A stretch of DNA of 14,900 nt, from NCBI GenBank assembly GCA_002415465.1, contig DHYT01000026.1, positions 1 to 14,900 on the forward strand. Direction: 5' to 3'. Every line of letters begins with the position of its first letter. Positions within the stretch are counted from its first letter, which is position 1. The translations under genes were made by a program, and so were the position numbers. The DNA is from Desulfobulbaceae bacterium UBA5123. GTDB lineage: Bacteria; Desulfobacterota; Desulfobulbia; Desulfobulbales; UBA5123. Of the stretch, positions 1 through 8,223 are shown one piece after another. Below the pieces are notes generated by a model. The model was not told where the DNA came from. It worked only from the letters and a program-made list of their open reading frames with translations, and did not search any database.

Positions 1-1
1 C

Positions 2-1258
2 ACGGGCACCAACGGCAAGACCACAACCTCGTACCTGCTGGAGGGGGTGCTGGCCGCCGCCGGAGAAAGCCCGGGCGTGATCGGGACGGTGAATTACCGC
101 TATGCCGGGTTGGAGTTGCCCGCCCCGTACACCACCCCCGAGCCGGTGCAGTTGCAGCAACTGTTGTGGCAGATGGCGGAGCGGCGGACAACGCATGTGG
201 TGATGGAGGTTTCTTCCCATGCCCTGGCGCAGGGAAGGTTGCAGGGCGTGCTCTTCGATGTCGCCCTCTTCACCAACCTTACCAGGGACCATCTCGATTT
301 TCATGGCGACATGGAGAGCTATTTCAACGCCAAGAAGTTGTTGTTCACGGAGCATCTGAAGCAGGGCGCGACGGCGGTGGTCATGCAGGAAGGCGACGAA
401 GAGGCGTCGGCGCAGCAATGGGGCCGCCGGCTGGTCCGGGAGTTGACTGAGGATGCCTCGTGGCGGGCAGCCAACCGCAAGGTCATCACCTGCGGCCTGG
501 CGGCTGGCAGCGATGTGTTTCCGGGACGGCCGGCAATAAGCCTGGCCGGCATCGATGCCGATGTTACGCTGCCGGGCGGCATGATGCGGATGGCGACCCG
601 GCTGGTTGGAAACTACAACCTGAAAAATGTCCTCGGGTGTCTGGGGGTAGGAACGGCTCTTGGCCTTGAAGGCGAACGGATGGGGCAGGCCCTCGCTCGA
701 TTTGCCGGGGTGCCGGGACGGCTTGAACGGGTGGGTGAAATCGATGTCAGTCGGCCGGCTGTTTTTGTCGACTATGCCCATACCCCGGACGCCTTGGAGA
801 ATGTGTTGGCCACCTTGCGGGGATTGACCTCGGGCCGCCTGGTGGTGATTTTTGGCTGCGGTGGGGATCGCGATCGCGGCAAGCGTCCGCTGATGGGCGC
901 GGTTGCGGGGCGGCTGGCCGATGTGGTGCTGGTGACCTCCGATAACCCGCGCAGCGAATCGGCATCGGCGATCCTTGCCGATATCGAAGCTGGTTTGCGC
1001 GGGTTGCCGCGATTGCGTGGCGAGGCCTTGCTCAGGCGGCCATGGCTGCGCGGCTACGACATCATCGAATCGCGTCGGGAGGCGATCCGGGTTGGCGTGC
1101 AGGGGGCGCATGCCGGCGATGTTGTCCTGATCAGCGGCAAGGGGCACGAGTGTTATCAGATCGACCGGTCCGGCAAGAGGTTTTTCGATGACCGGTTGGA
1201 GGCCCGGCAAAGCCTTGCGGTGGTTGGGGCAGTGCCAAGGAAGGAAGCGCTGAGATGA
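2..1258 (+). CDS. murE: UDP-MurNAc-tripeptide synthetase MurE (5' truncated)
   Basis: Cytoplasmic ATP-dependent ligase that adds the third stem-peptide residue to UDP-MurNAc-L-Ala-D-Glu. The gene runs in from the left edge: the frame is open from base 2 and begins in the Mur-ligase P-loop (TGTNGKTT), so roughly the first 100 residues (the UDP-binding N-terminal domain) are missing. Visible family motifs are TTPEP, MEVSSHAL, LTRDHLDFHGDMESYF followed by NAKKLLF (containing the lysine expected to be carbamylated), DYAHTPDALENVL, GCGGDRDRGKRP and GKGHE. The SDNPRSE segment contains DNPR, the established signature for meso-diaminopimelate selection rather than lysine, which fits a Gram-negative wall. 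The stop codon overlaps an in-frame ATG of the downstream murF reading frame in an ATGA arrangement. The internal ATG at 47 lies downstream of the P-loop and is not the true start. Confidence 0.97.
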   Translation, partial: TGTNGKTTTSYLLEGVLAAAGESPGVIGTVNYRYAGLELPAPYTTPEPVQLQQLLWQMAERRTTHVVMEVSSHALAQGRLQGVLFDVALFTNLTRDHLDFHGDMESYFNAKKLLFTEHLKQGATAVVMQEGDEEASAQQWGRRLVRELTEDASWRAANRKVITCGLAAGSDVFPGRPAISLAGIDADVTLPGGMMRMATRLVGNYNLKNVLGCLGVGTALGLEGERMGQALARFAGVPGRLERVGEIDVSRPAVFVDYAHTPDALENVLATLRGLTSGRLVVIFGCGGDRDRGKRPLMGAVAGRLADVVLVTSDNPRSESASAILADIEAGLRGLPRLRGEALLRRPWLRGYDIIESRREAIRVGVQGAHAGDVVLISGKGHECYQIDRSGKRFFDDRLEARQSLAVVGAVPRKEALR

Positions 1259-1285
1259 AACTCATGGCCGGATCTGAATTTTTGT

Positions 1286-1314
1286 TTGCCGCGTCCTGGG
1301 GGGAGATGTATATA
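1286..1314 (+). promoter_or_regulatory. Candidate sigma-70-like promoter inside the murE-murF junction
   Basis: A short AT-rich patch in GC-rich surroundings holds TTGCCG (1286-1291) and TATATA (1309-1314), 17 bases apart. Each box matches four of six consensus positions. Transcription would begin near 1320, about 30 bases before a purine-rich ribosome binding site and the ATG at 1354. This is a pattern match only. The stretch is also open in the murF frame, so it could simply be coding sequence. Confidence 0.22.
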
Positions 1315-1340
1315 CGCGGCGGAATGGGGACAATCGAGCG

Positions 1341-1350
1341 AGGGGGGAGG
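1341..1350 (+). promoter_or_regulatory. Ribosome binding site favouring the murF start at 1354
   Basis: AGGGGGGAGG ends three bases before the ATG at 1354. It is the strongest Shine-Dalgarno match near any of the in-frame murF ATGs (1255, 1306, 1354, 1435). The spacing from the GGAGG end is short, but pairing with the left part of the run would give normal spacing. This is the main reason for placing the start here. Confidence 0.45.
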
Positions 1351-1353
1351 ACG

Positions 1354-2862
1354 ATGCAGCTAGGGAGAAGAGCGGAGGTGGATGCGAATCGGCCATCTGT
1401 CGGGCGGATTGCCGCGGATATGGGCGCCGGCTTCATGACCCTGCAGGATCCATCGTGGTCGTTGTCGCAGGTGTTGCTCGCCACCGGCGGGCGATTTGTC
1501 GGCGGCACGCCGCAGGCGAGGTTCCGTTCCGTATCCACGGACAGTCGGACCATTGCGGTTGGCGATCTTTTCCTCGCTTTGCCGGGGGATCTGCATGACG
1601 GACTGGCGTTCGTGCATGAGGCGGTACGCAAAGGGGCGGCGGGCATTATTGTTGAACGCTTGCCGGAATCGTTGCCGTCGGTGCCGGTGATCCTGGTTGA
1701 GGACGCACTCGTCGCCCTTGGCGATCTTGCCTCCTATCGGCGGTCAATGATGAAGCGCTTGCAGGTGGTGGCGATAACCGGCAGCTCGGGAAAGACCACG
1801 GTCAAGGAGATGACTGCCGCCATCCTTACGCAAAAGAAGCGGGTGCTGAAGACCAAGGGGAATTTCAATAACCTGATCGGACTGCCGCTTTCCCTGTTGC
1901 CGGTCGGACGTCAGGACGACGTGGCGGTGCTGGAGATGGGGATGAACCGGGCCGGAGAGATAGCCCGACTGGCTGAGATCGCCGATCCCGATATCGCCTG
2001 CATCACCAATGTGCAGCCGGCGCACCTTGCCGGATTCGGCGATATCGAGGGGGTAGCCAGGGCCAAGGGCGAGTTGTTCGCCGGGGTGAAATCCTGGTCG
2101 ACCCTGGTGGTGAATATCGACGACAGACGGGTGCGCAGGCTTGCCGGCAGGTGTGAGCAGAAGAAGATCACCTTCGGGCGGCATCGCAATGCGGATGTGC
2201 GGGCCACCCACATCCGCGATCACGGCGCGGACGGGGTGGGGTTCACCCTGCATATCAAGGGGAGCAAGAGCCGGGTCAATCTCAAGGCGATGGGCGCCCA
2301 TAATGTGCTGAACAGCCTTGCCGCCGCCGGCATCGCCCTTGCCGCCGGGATGCGGATGGCCGCCATCGTCAGCGGTCTTGAGTCCTATCAGGGGTTCGAC
2401 AAGCGGCTGCAGGTGCGGAAATTGGCCAACGGCCTCCACCTGGTCAACGATACCTACAACGCCAACCCGGCCTCGATGCTGGCGGCGTTGGAAACGGTGC
2501 GGGGGGTGCGTCGCGGTCACAGGGCCGTTGCCGTGCTCGGCGACATGCTGGAGCTCGGACAGCAGAGCAAGGAGGCCCATGCCTCACTCGGCGGGTCGGT
2601 GGCGCGGCTGGGCTATGATTATCTGCTCACCGTCGGTGAATTTGCGGCCGACTTGGTGGCCGGGGCAAGAAAGGCCGGGATGGCCGGCGACCGGGCGAAG
2701 AGCTATGAAGGCAAGGCGGCGTTGCTTGAGTTTGTCGGCGACCTGCTTGCAGACGATGCGCTTGGCGACGGCGACTGGGTGCTGGTCAAGGGGTCGCGGG
2801 GGATGCGGATGGAAACGATCGTTGTCGATATTGAAAGGTTGGTCGCGGGAGAAAAGGCCTAA
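1354..2862 (+). CDS. murF: UDP-MurNAc-tripeptide--D-Ala-D-Ala ligase MurF
   Basis: Cytoplasmic Mur ligase that joins D-Ala-D-Ala to the UDP-MurNAc-tripeptide, completing the pentapeptide. It has the three-domain Mur layout. The N-terminal substrate domain has STDSRTIAVGDLFLALPGD. The ATP domain has TGSSGKTTVKEM (residues 142-149 onward), NFNNLIGLPLSLL, EMGMNRAGEI and ITNVQPAHL. The C-terminal domain has NDTYNANPASM and LGDMLELG. The start is uncertain. The frame is open back to an ATG at 1255 that overlaps the murE stop (535 residues), while homology to MurF begins only around WSLSQVLLATGG, just after an ATG at 1435 (475 residues, near the usual 450-460). I chose 1354 (502 residues) because of its purine-rich ribosome binding site. 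The murF stop overlaps the mraY start by one base (TAATG), implying translational coupling. Confidence 0.96.
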   Translation: MQLGRRAEVDANRPSVGRIAADMGAGFMTLQDPSWSLSQVLLATGGRFVGGTPQARFRSVSTDSRTIAVGDLFLALPGDLHDGLAFVHEAVRKGAAGIIVERLPESLPSVPVILVEDALVALGDLASYRRSMMKRLQVVAITGSSGKTTVKEMTAAILTQKKRVLKTKGNFNNLIGLPLSLLPVGRQDDVAVLEMGMNRAGEIARLAEIADPDIACITNVQPAHLAGFGDIEGVARAKGELFAGVKSWSTLVVNIDDRRVRRLAGRCEQKKITFGRHRNADVRATHIRDHGADGVGFTLHIKGSKSRVNLKAMGAHNVLNSLAAAGIALAAGMRMAAIVSGLESYQGFDKRLQVRKLANGLHLVNDTYNANPASMLAALETVRGVRRGHRAVAVLGDMLELGQQSKEAHASLGGSVARLGYDYLLTVGEFAADLVAGARKAGMAGDRAKSYEGKAALLEFVGDLLADDALGDGDWVLVKGSRGMRMETIVVDIERLVAGEKA

Positions 2863-3941
2863 TGCTCTATCATCTGTTATTCCCTCTCCATGCGGTGTTC
2901 AGCGGCTTCAACGTTTTCCGATATATCACCTTCAGGTCCATCGGCGCGACCCTGACCGCCTTTGTGCTGGTAATGCTCTGCGGCAACCGTTTTGTCGCCA
3001 TGATGCGGGAGCACCAGATCGGACAGGTGGTGCGGACGGACGGTCCGGCGTCGCATTTCAGCAAGCAGGGGGTGCCCACCATGGGCGGCCTGCTGATAAT
3101 CATGGCGGTGACCTTCACCACCCTGCTCTGGGCGGACCTGAATAACCATCTGGTCTGGCTGGTGCTGGGGATTACGATCTGGTACGGGTGCATCGGCGCC
3201 TATGACGATTACCGCAAGATCAAGCGGCAAAACAGCAAGGGGTTGAGCGCCCGCGGCAAGATGCTGTTGCAGATCGGCGGGGCGGCGCTGCTCGGCTGGC
3301 TGCTCTCCATGCACCATGCCTTTGACGGACGCGTCAGCCTGCCTTTCTTCAAGCACATTACCCCCAATCTCGGTGAATGGTATGTGCTCTTCGCGATCAT
3401 GGTCATCGTCGGCGCCTCCAATGCCGTCAATCTCACCGACGGCCTTGACGGCCTCGCCACCGGGCCGACGGCGATCACCGCCGGCGTGTACCTGCTCTTC
3501 TCCTACCTGGCCGGGCACGCCGTTCTCTCTTCCTATCTGCAGATACCGTATGTGGAAGGGGCGGGCGAGCTGTCGGTGTTCTGCGGCGCCCTGGTTGGGG
3601 CAAGCCTGGGGTTCCTGTGGTTCAATGCCTTTCCGGCGCAGGTGTTCATGGGTGATGTCGGCTCCTTGGCCCTGGGCGGCGCCATGGGCACGGTGGCGGT
3701 GATGATCAAGCAGGAGTTCCTGCTCGCGCTGGTGGGCGGCATCTTCGTCATGGAAGCGCTTTCGGTGATCATGCAGGTTGGCTATTACAAGGTCAGCGGC
3801 GGCAAGCGGATATTTCTGATGGCGCCGTTTCATCATCATTTCGAGAAAAAAGGGTGGCAGGAGCCCAAGGTGGTGGTCCGTTTCTGGATCATTTCCATCA
3901 TGCTGGCCCTGATGGCGCTCGCCACCCTGAAGTTGCGCTAG
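2862..3941 (+). CDS. mraY: Phospho-MurNAc-pentapeptide transferase MraY
   Basis: Integral inner-membrane enzyme that transfers phospho-MurNAc-pentapeptide from UDP to undecaprenyl phosphate, giving lipid I. The 359-residue product matches the usual family length of about 360, and about ten hydrophobic helices are apparent. Catalytic and Mg-binding signatures are present: DDYRKIKRQNSKGLSARGK with Asp115/Asp116, NLTDGLDGLA beginning at residue 190, FMGDVGSLALGG, and the late cytoplasmic PFHHHFEKKGW with its histidine triad at 324-326. The N-terminal half includes VPTMGGLLI, typical of the family. The start codon shares one base with the murF stop, so translation is probably coupled. The protein looks complete and ordinary. 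Confidence 0.98.
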   Translation: MLYHLLFPLHAVFSGFNVFRYITFRSIGATLTAFVLVMLCGNRFVAMMREHQIGQVVRTDGPASHFSKQGVPTMGGLLIIMAVTFTTLLWADLNNHLVWLVLGITIWYGCIGAYDDYRKIKRQNSKGLSARGKMLLQIGGAALLGWLLSMHHAFDGRVSLPFFKHITPNLGEWYVLFAIMVIVGASNAVNLTDGLDGLATGPTAITAGVYLLFSYLAGHAVLSSYLQIPYVEGAGELSVFCGALVGASLGFLWFNAFPAQVFMGDVGSLALGGAMGTVAVMIKQEFLLALVGGIFVMEALSVIMQVGYYKVSGGKRIFLMAPFHHHFEKKGWQEPKVVVRFWIISIMLALMALATLKLR

Positions 3942-3955
3942 GAGACGCGTGAGCA

Positions 3956-5398
3956 ATGACTGTTGACGGTACGGCAAGGGTAAGGATCAGTCCGGGCGAC
4001 CATGTGTTGGTCGTCGGGATGGGCAAGTCCGGCCTGTCAGCGGTGCGGTTTTTGTTGCAGATAGGCGCCAAGGTTTCGGTTTCAGAGGGTGGCCGCCTCG
4101 ATCGGTTGGGACGGGAGACCCGCCGGTGGTTGGACGGAGAAAGAGTGTTTGTGGAAGAGGGCGGCCATTCCTCTGAGCTTTTTTGCAGCGTCGATCACAT
4201 CCTGCTGAGTCCGGGGGTGCCGCTGACGCTGCCGGCTGTGGTTGACGCAAGGGCGAAGGGCATCACTGTCTTCGGCGAGATGGCCCTGGCGGCGCAGTTC
4301 ATGAAGACGCCGATGGTTGCGGTAACCGGCACCAACGGCAAAAGCACGGTGGTAACCCTGCTGGGCGACCTGTTTCGGGCCGCCGGCAAAAAGGTGTTTG
4401 TCGGCGGCAACATCGGCACCCCGCTCACCGATTACCTGCAGGGAAATCAGGAGGCGGAGGTGGCGGTGCTTGAGATCAGCAGCTTCCAGCTCGACACCGC
4501 GGTTGCTTTCAGGCCGACGGTGGGGGTGCTGCTGAACATCACCCCGGATCATCTCGACCGGTATGCATCCTTTGACGAGTACGCCGCCTCTAAGTTCTCA
4601 CTGTTCCGTAGCCAGGGGCGAGGCGACGCGGCGGTGCTCAACGGTGACGACCCGGAAATCCTCAAACGGGCGGAGCAGTCGTCCCATGAGCGGCTGTTCC
4701 TGTTCGGCCATGATCTTGCCGGACACAACGGGGCGCGGGTGGATAAGGGCGTGGTCACGGTGAGCGGTTTTGGCGCCCCTGAAAGCTATGACCTCACCGG
4801 AACCTGTCTTGCGGAGCCGCCGAACAGCGAAAACAGCGCGGCCGCGATCCTTGCCGCTCGCATCATGGGCTGCACGCCGACCGGCATCCGCAAGGGGCTG
4901 GCCTCCTTTGCGCCGCTGGCCCATCGGCTGACATTGGTGGCCGAACTGGATGGGGTCCGTTACCTCGATGACTCCAAGGCCACCAACATCGGCGCCGCCA
5001 AGTCGGCCCTGGAGGGGATTTCCGGGCCGGTGGTGCTGATTGCCGGCGGTCGGGACAAGGGCGGCGATTACGGGCTGATGGCGGAGACGGTTCGCGCCAA
5101 GGTTACGAATCTGCTGCTCATCGGGGAAGCGAGCGAGAAGATGGCGGCGGCCTTTGGCGGCTTGACGCGGGTTGAATTGCTTTCCACCCTTGAGGAGGCG
5201 GTGGCGAGGGCGCAACAGCTTGCACACCCGGGCGATACCGTATTGCTGTCGCCGGCGTGTGCCAGTTTCGATATGTTCACCGGATATGCACATCGCGGCG
5301 ATGTGTTCCAGGAGGCGGTGCGGGGGCTCTCCTCGCGGGCCGCTTCCGGGGAGGCGCAGCAGGTTGCGGGGGAGTCGCGGCTGGCAGGCGTAAAGTAA
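3956..5398 (+). CDS. murD: UDP-MurNAc-L-alanine--D-glutamate ligase MurD
   Basis: Cytoplasmic Mur ligase adding D-glutamate to UDP-MurNAc-L-Ala. The N-terminal Rossmann domain begins with VLVVGMGKSGLSAVRFL. The ATP site is TGTNGKS at residues 124-130. NITPDHLDRY, LDDSKATNIGAAKSALEG, AGGRDKGGDY and LLSPACASFDMFTGYAHRG mark the central and C-terminal domains. At 480 residues it is somewhat longer than the common 440-460. The excess is mainly a low-complexity, Ser/Ala/Gly-rich C-terminal tail of about 20 residues after the conserved FQEAV helix, and it carries no recognisable motif. An AGGAGA ribosome binding site overlaps the mraY stop, ten bases upstream of the ATG. The stop TAA overlaps an ATG at 5398 that is in frame with the following small gene. 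ftsW, usually next, is absent. Confidence 0.97.
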   Translation: MTVDGTARVRISPGDHVLVVGMGKSGLSAVRFLLQIGAKVSVSEGGRLDRLGRETRRWLDGERVFVEEGGHSSELFCSVDHILLSPGVPLTLPAVVDARAKGITVFGEMALAAQFMKTPMVAVTGTNGKSTVVTLLGDLFRAAGKKVFVGGNIGTPLTDYLQGNQEAEVAVLEISSFQLDTAVAFRPTVGVLLNITPDHLDRYASFDEYAASKFSLFRSQGRGDAAVLNGDDPEILKRAEQSSHERLFLFGHDLAGHNGARVDKGVVTVSGFGAPESYDLTGTCLAEPPNSENSAAAILAARIMGCTPTGIRKGLASFAPLAHRLTLVAELDGVRYLDDSKATNIGAAKSALEGISGPVVLIAGGRDKGGDYGLMAETVRAKVTNLLLIGEASEKMAAAFGGLTRVELLSTLEEAVARAQQLAHPGDTVLLSPACASFDMFTGYAHRGDVFQEAVRGLSSRAASGEAQQVAGESRLAGVK

Positions 5399-5430
5399 TG
5401 CCGCAAGCCGTTACGCCGGTCTACGACCGG

Positions 5431-5439
5431 AAGGGGGGA
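5431..5439 (+). promoter_or_regulatory. Ribosome binding site of the small zinc-ribbon gene
   Basis: The purine run AAGGGGGGA ends three bases before the ATG at 5443. It favours that ATG over the in-frame ATG at 5398, which overlaps the murD stop and has no comparable site. Confidence 0.5.
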
Positions 5440-5442
5440 GCA

Positions 5443-5616
5443 ATGGAAAAGATGTGTTGCGTGTGTCAGCGGATCAAACGGAACAACGGCTGGGTGAAGG
5501 TTGGCAAGGGGCTGGCGATGAGCCAGTTTTCGCATGGGTACTGCCCGGCGTGTTACCGGAAGGCGATGCAGAAGGTAATGGCCTTTGGCATGCAGTTGCA
5601 GCGGGCGACCGATTAA
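5443..5616 (+). CDS. Small two-CxxC zinc-ribbon-like protein in the ftsW position
   Basis: Predicted soluble 57-residue protein of unknown function. Two CxxC knuckles are visible: CCVC (Cys5 to Cys8) near the N-terminus and CPAC (Cys34 to Cys37) in SHGYCPACYRK. They are separated by about 25 residues rich in Lys, Arg and Gly, consistent with a four-cysteine zinc (or other metal) site. From memory, a similar SHG-x-CPxC ending occurs at the C-terminus of some response-regulator-type proteins in deltaproteobacteria, but here no receiver or other domain is attached. The start at 5443 follows a strong purine-rich ribosome binding site. Starting at 5398, coupled to murD, would give 72 residues. It lies between murD and murG, where ftsW normally sits, and is too small and too polar to replace that membrane protein. 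A role in wall synthesis is only a guess from position. Confidence 0.72.
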   Translation: MEKMCCVCQRIKRNNGWVKVGKGLAMSQFSHGYCPACYRKAMQKVMAFGMQLQRATD

Positions 5617-5620
5617 GGAG
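5615..5620 (+). promoter_or_regulatory. Ribosome binding site deciding the murG GTG start
   Basis: AAGGAG overlaps the stop of the small gene and lies eight bases before the GTG at 5629. That is ideal spacing and better supported than the upstream GTG at 5620 (which the site itself overlaps) or the ATG at 5662. Confidence 0.5.
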
Positions 5621-5628
5621 TGTGGAGC

Positions 5629-6753
5629 GTGTCAACCTCTTCGAAACAGGCGAGAGCTGGAATGCGGATGATCGTAACCGGTGGCGGCACCGGCGGCCAT
5701 CTCTTTCCGGGCATTGCCGTGGCCGAGGCGGTGATGGCGCGGTTTGCCGGCAGCGAGGTGTTGTTTGTCGGCACGGAGAGGCTGATCGACCAGAAAGCGC
5801 TGGCCAACCGATCCTTCAGGGTTGCCGCGATCCGTTCGCGGGGGCTGAAGGGGATGGGGTTCGTGGCCAGGCTCGGCGCGTTGTTGCTGGTGCCGGTCAG
5901 CGTGGTCGCGGCCATGCGGATGATCATGCGCTTTAAGCCGGAGGTCGTCTTCGGTGTCGGCGGCTATGTCACCGGCCCGGTGGTCTTGGCGGCCCGGCTG
6001 ATGGAGGTGCCTACGGCCATCCATGAGCAGAATTCGGTGCCGGGATTGGCCAATCGCCTGCTGGGCAAGGTGGTGCAGCGGGTGCTGCTGTCCATACCCG
6101 GCAGCGAGAGGTATTTCCCGGCCGGGAAATGCCGGCTGAGCGGCAACCCGGTGCGCGGCGAGTTGTTGCGGAAGGGGGCGGTGGCCGCAGAAGAAAAGAC
6201 GATGAGCAACACCCTGCTGGTCCTGGGCGGCAGCCAGGGCGCGCATCGGGTGAACACCCTGGTGGTTGAGGCAATCGAGGCGGCGGCGCGGCAACTGCCG
6301 GCCGACTTCAGCGTCATCCATCAAACCGGGGCGAGCGACGAGGGCTGGGTTCGGGAGCGGTACGCCGCCATGGGCATCAAGGCGCGGGTGGCCGCGTTTT
6401 TTGACGACATGGGCTCCCTGTACGGTGAGGCCGGGCTTGTCGTTTCAAGGGCCGGCGCGACCTCGCTTGCTGAGATGGCGGTCTTCGGCCGGCCGTCACT
6501 CTTGATTCCGTACCCCTATGCCGCCGATGATCATCAGCACGGCAACGCCATGTATCTGGCGGAGGCCGGCGGGGCGTTGTTGCGGCGCGAAGGGGAGCTT
6601 GACGGCGCGGCGCTGGCCAGGGATCTGGTCGAATTGATGAATGACATGGGGCAACGCGTCAGGATGGGCGGCATGGCGCGAAAATTATCACAGCCTGGGG
6701 CGACCGAGGCGATTGTCGACGAGCTGGTCGCTCTGGCGACGGTAAACGGATAG
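5629..6753 (+). CDS. murG: Lipid II synthase MurG (UDP-GlcNAc transferase)
   Basis: Peripheral inner-membrane glycosyltransferase (GT28, GT-B fold) that adds GlcNAc from UDP-GlcNAc to lipid I, producing lipid II. The N-terminal acceptor domain has the glycine-rich loop GGGTGGHLFPG (from residue 18), then GVGGYVTGPVVLAARL and HEQNSVPGLANRLLG. The C-terminal donor domain has LGGSQGAHRVN, QTGASDEG, and the nucleotide-sugar region SRAGATSLAEMAVFG followed by PYAADDHQHGNA. The length of 374 residues is normal. The likely start is GTG at 5629, eight bases after AAGGAG. An ATG at 5662 would remove an 11-residue polar extension without touching the fold. murC follows after only three bases. Confidence 0.97.
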   Translation: MSTSSKQARAGMRMIVTGGGTGGHLFPGIAVAEAVMARFAGSEVLFVGTERLIDQKALANRSFRVAAIRSRGLKGMGFVARLGALLLVPVSVVAAMRMIMRFKPEVVFGVGGYVTGPVVLAARLMEVPTAIHEQNSVPGLANRLLGKVVQRVLLSIPGSERYFPAGKCRLSGNPVRGELLRKGAVAAEEKTMSNTLLVLGGSQGAHRVNTLVVEAIEAAARQLPADFSVIHQTGASDEGWVRERYAAMGIKARVAAFFDDMGSLYGEAGLVVSRAGATSLAEMAVFGRPSLLIPYPYAADDHQHGNAMYLAEAGGALLRREGELDGAALARDLVELMNDMGQRVRMGGMARKLSQPGATEAIVDELVALATVNG

Positions 6754-6756
6754 ATT

Positions 6757-8133
6757 ATGTATCGGAAAAAACATCACATCCATTTTGTCGGCATCGGCGG
6801 CATCGGCATGAGCGGCATAGCCGAGCTGCTGGTCAATCTCGGCTATCGGGTCAGCGGCTCGGATATCAGTGACTCCGAGATCATGCAGCGGTTGGCTGGG
6901 CTCGGTTGCACGGTCAGGGTGGGGCATCAGGGCGAGTGGATAGCCGGGGCCGATGTGGTGGTCGTGTCGAGCGCGGTCAAGGAGGATAACCCGGAGGTGC
7001 GGGCGGCCCGCGAATCGATGATCCCGGTTATCCCGCGCGCGGAGATGCTCGCCGAGTTGATGCGGCTCAAGAAATACGGCATCGCCATCGCCGGCAGTCA
7101 CGGCAAGACCACCACCACCTCCATGGTCGGCTGCGTCCTTGCCGAGGCCGGTCTCGATCCCACCGTGGTCATCGGCGGCAAGGTGAACAGCCTCGGCACC
7201 AACGCCAAGCTGGGCGCGGGCGAGTTTCTGGTCGCGGAGGCCGATGAGTCGGACGGTTCGTTTCTCAAGCTCTCGCCGGTGGTGGAGGTGGTGACCAACG
7301 TCGACCTTGAGCATCTCGATCATTATCGGGACATCGATGAGATCAAGGCGGCCTTTCTTGCCTTCATCGACAAGATCCCCTTTTACGGCGTCGCCGCCAT
7401 CTGTCTTGATGACCCGTACACCACCGATCTGTTGCCGGAAATCAGAAAGCGGGTGATTACCTACGGGGTGGTCGGGCAGGCCGATGTGCGGGCGCGACAG
7501 GTGGTTGTCGACGGGTTTATGTCCCATTTCGAGGTGTGCGCCGGCGACGAGGTTCTTGGTCAAATCAGCATCAGCATGCCCGGCATTCACAATGTGCAGA
7601 ATGCCCTGGCCGCGGTGGTGGTTGGGCTTGAGCTTGAGATCCCGTTTGCGGTCATCGCCGAGGCGTTGCGGAAGTTCAGCGGCGTGCAGCGTCGCTTGCA
7701 GGTGAAGGGCGAGAAGGGCGGCATCACGGTGATGGACGACTACGGCCACCATCCCACCGAGATCAGGGCGACCCTGGGCGCGATTCGCAGCGCCTGGCCC
7801 AAGCGGAGGCTGGTGGTCCTCTTTCAGCCCCATCGCTATTCACGGACGCAGGGGTTGTACAGGGAATTCTGCACCGCTTTCCATGATGCGGATGTGCTGC
7901 TGCTGACGGACATCTATGCGGCCAGCGAGCAGCCCATCGAGGGTGTCAGCTCCGAGTGGCTGATGGAGGGCGTGCGGCTGCACGGACAGCGCAATGTGCA
8001 ACTGGTGCCGGCGCTTGCCGACCTGGCCGCCGAGGTCAAACCCATGTTGCAGGCGGGGGATGTGGTGCTGACCCTGGGCGCGGGCAATATCTACCGGGTT
8101 GGCGAGCAGTTGTTGACACTCATGGGAGACTGA
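6757..8133 (+). CDS. murC: UDP-MurNAc--L-alanine ligase MurC
   Basis: Cytoplasmic first Mur ligase, adding L-Ala to UDP-MurNAc. The N-terminal Rossmann motif is [19 protein letters not shown] (from residue 10). The P-loop is GSHGKTTTT (113-121). [12 protein letters not shown] and [10 protein letters not shown] lie in the central domain, with [34 protein letters not shown] and [13 protein letters not shown] further on. The 458-residue length is typical. No clear Shine-Dalgarno sequence precedes the ATG, which lies three bases after the murG stop, so translation probably depends on coupling to murG. Confidence 0.98.
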   Translation: MYRKKHHIHFVGIGGIGMSGIAELLVNLGYRVSGSDISDSEIMQRLAGLGCTVRVGHQGEWIAGADVVVVSSAVKEDNPEVRAARESMIPVIPRAEMLAELMRLKKYGIAIAGSHGKTTTTSMVGCVLAEAGLDPTVVIGGKVNSLGTNAKLGAGEFLVAEADESDGSFLKLSPVVEVVTNVDLEHLDHYRDIDEIKAAFLAFIDKIPFYGVAAICLDDPYTTDLLPEIRKRVITYGVVGQADVRARQVVVDGFMSHFEVCAGDEVLGQISISMPGIHNVQNALAAVVVGLELEIPFAVIAEALRKFSGVQRRLQVKGEKGGITVMDDYGHHPTEIRATLGAIRSAWPKRRLVVLFQPHRYSRTQGLYREFCTAFHDADVLLLTDIYAASEQPIEGVSSEWLMEGVRLHGQRNVQLVPALADLAAEVKPMLQAGDVVLTLGAGNIYRVGEQLLTLMGD

Positions 8134-8206
8134 GAAATGCACCATGCGGGCGATTTCGAAGTCGAGCGGCATCAGCGACGACAGATAATGAGCAGCGGTG
8201 AAAGAC

Positions 8207-8215
8207 GAGAAGGGG
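8207..8215 (+). promoter_or_regulatory. Ribosome binding site deciding the murB start
   Basis: GAGAAGGGG lies eight bases before the ATG at 8224. The in-frame ATGs at 8137 and 8188 have no comparable site, and the residues they would add are polar and not MurB-like. Confidence 0.45.
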
Positions 8216-8223
8216 CGCGATGG

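Noticed and set aside
2877..3977. Minus-strand open frame opposite mraY
   Set aside because: The product is rich in His, Gln, Gly and Asp, the antisense image of a hydrophobic membrane protein, and shows no domain of its own.
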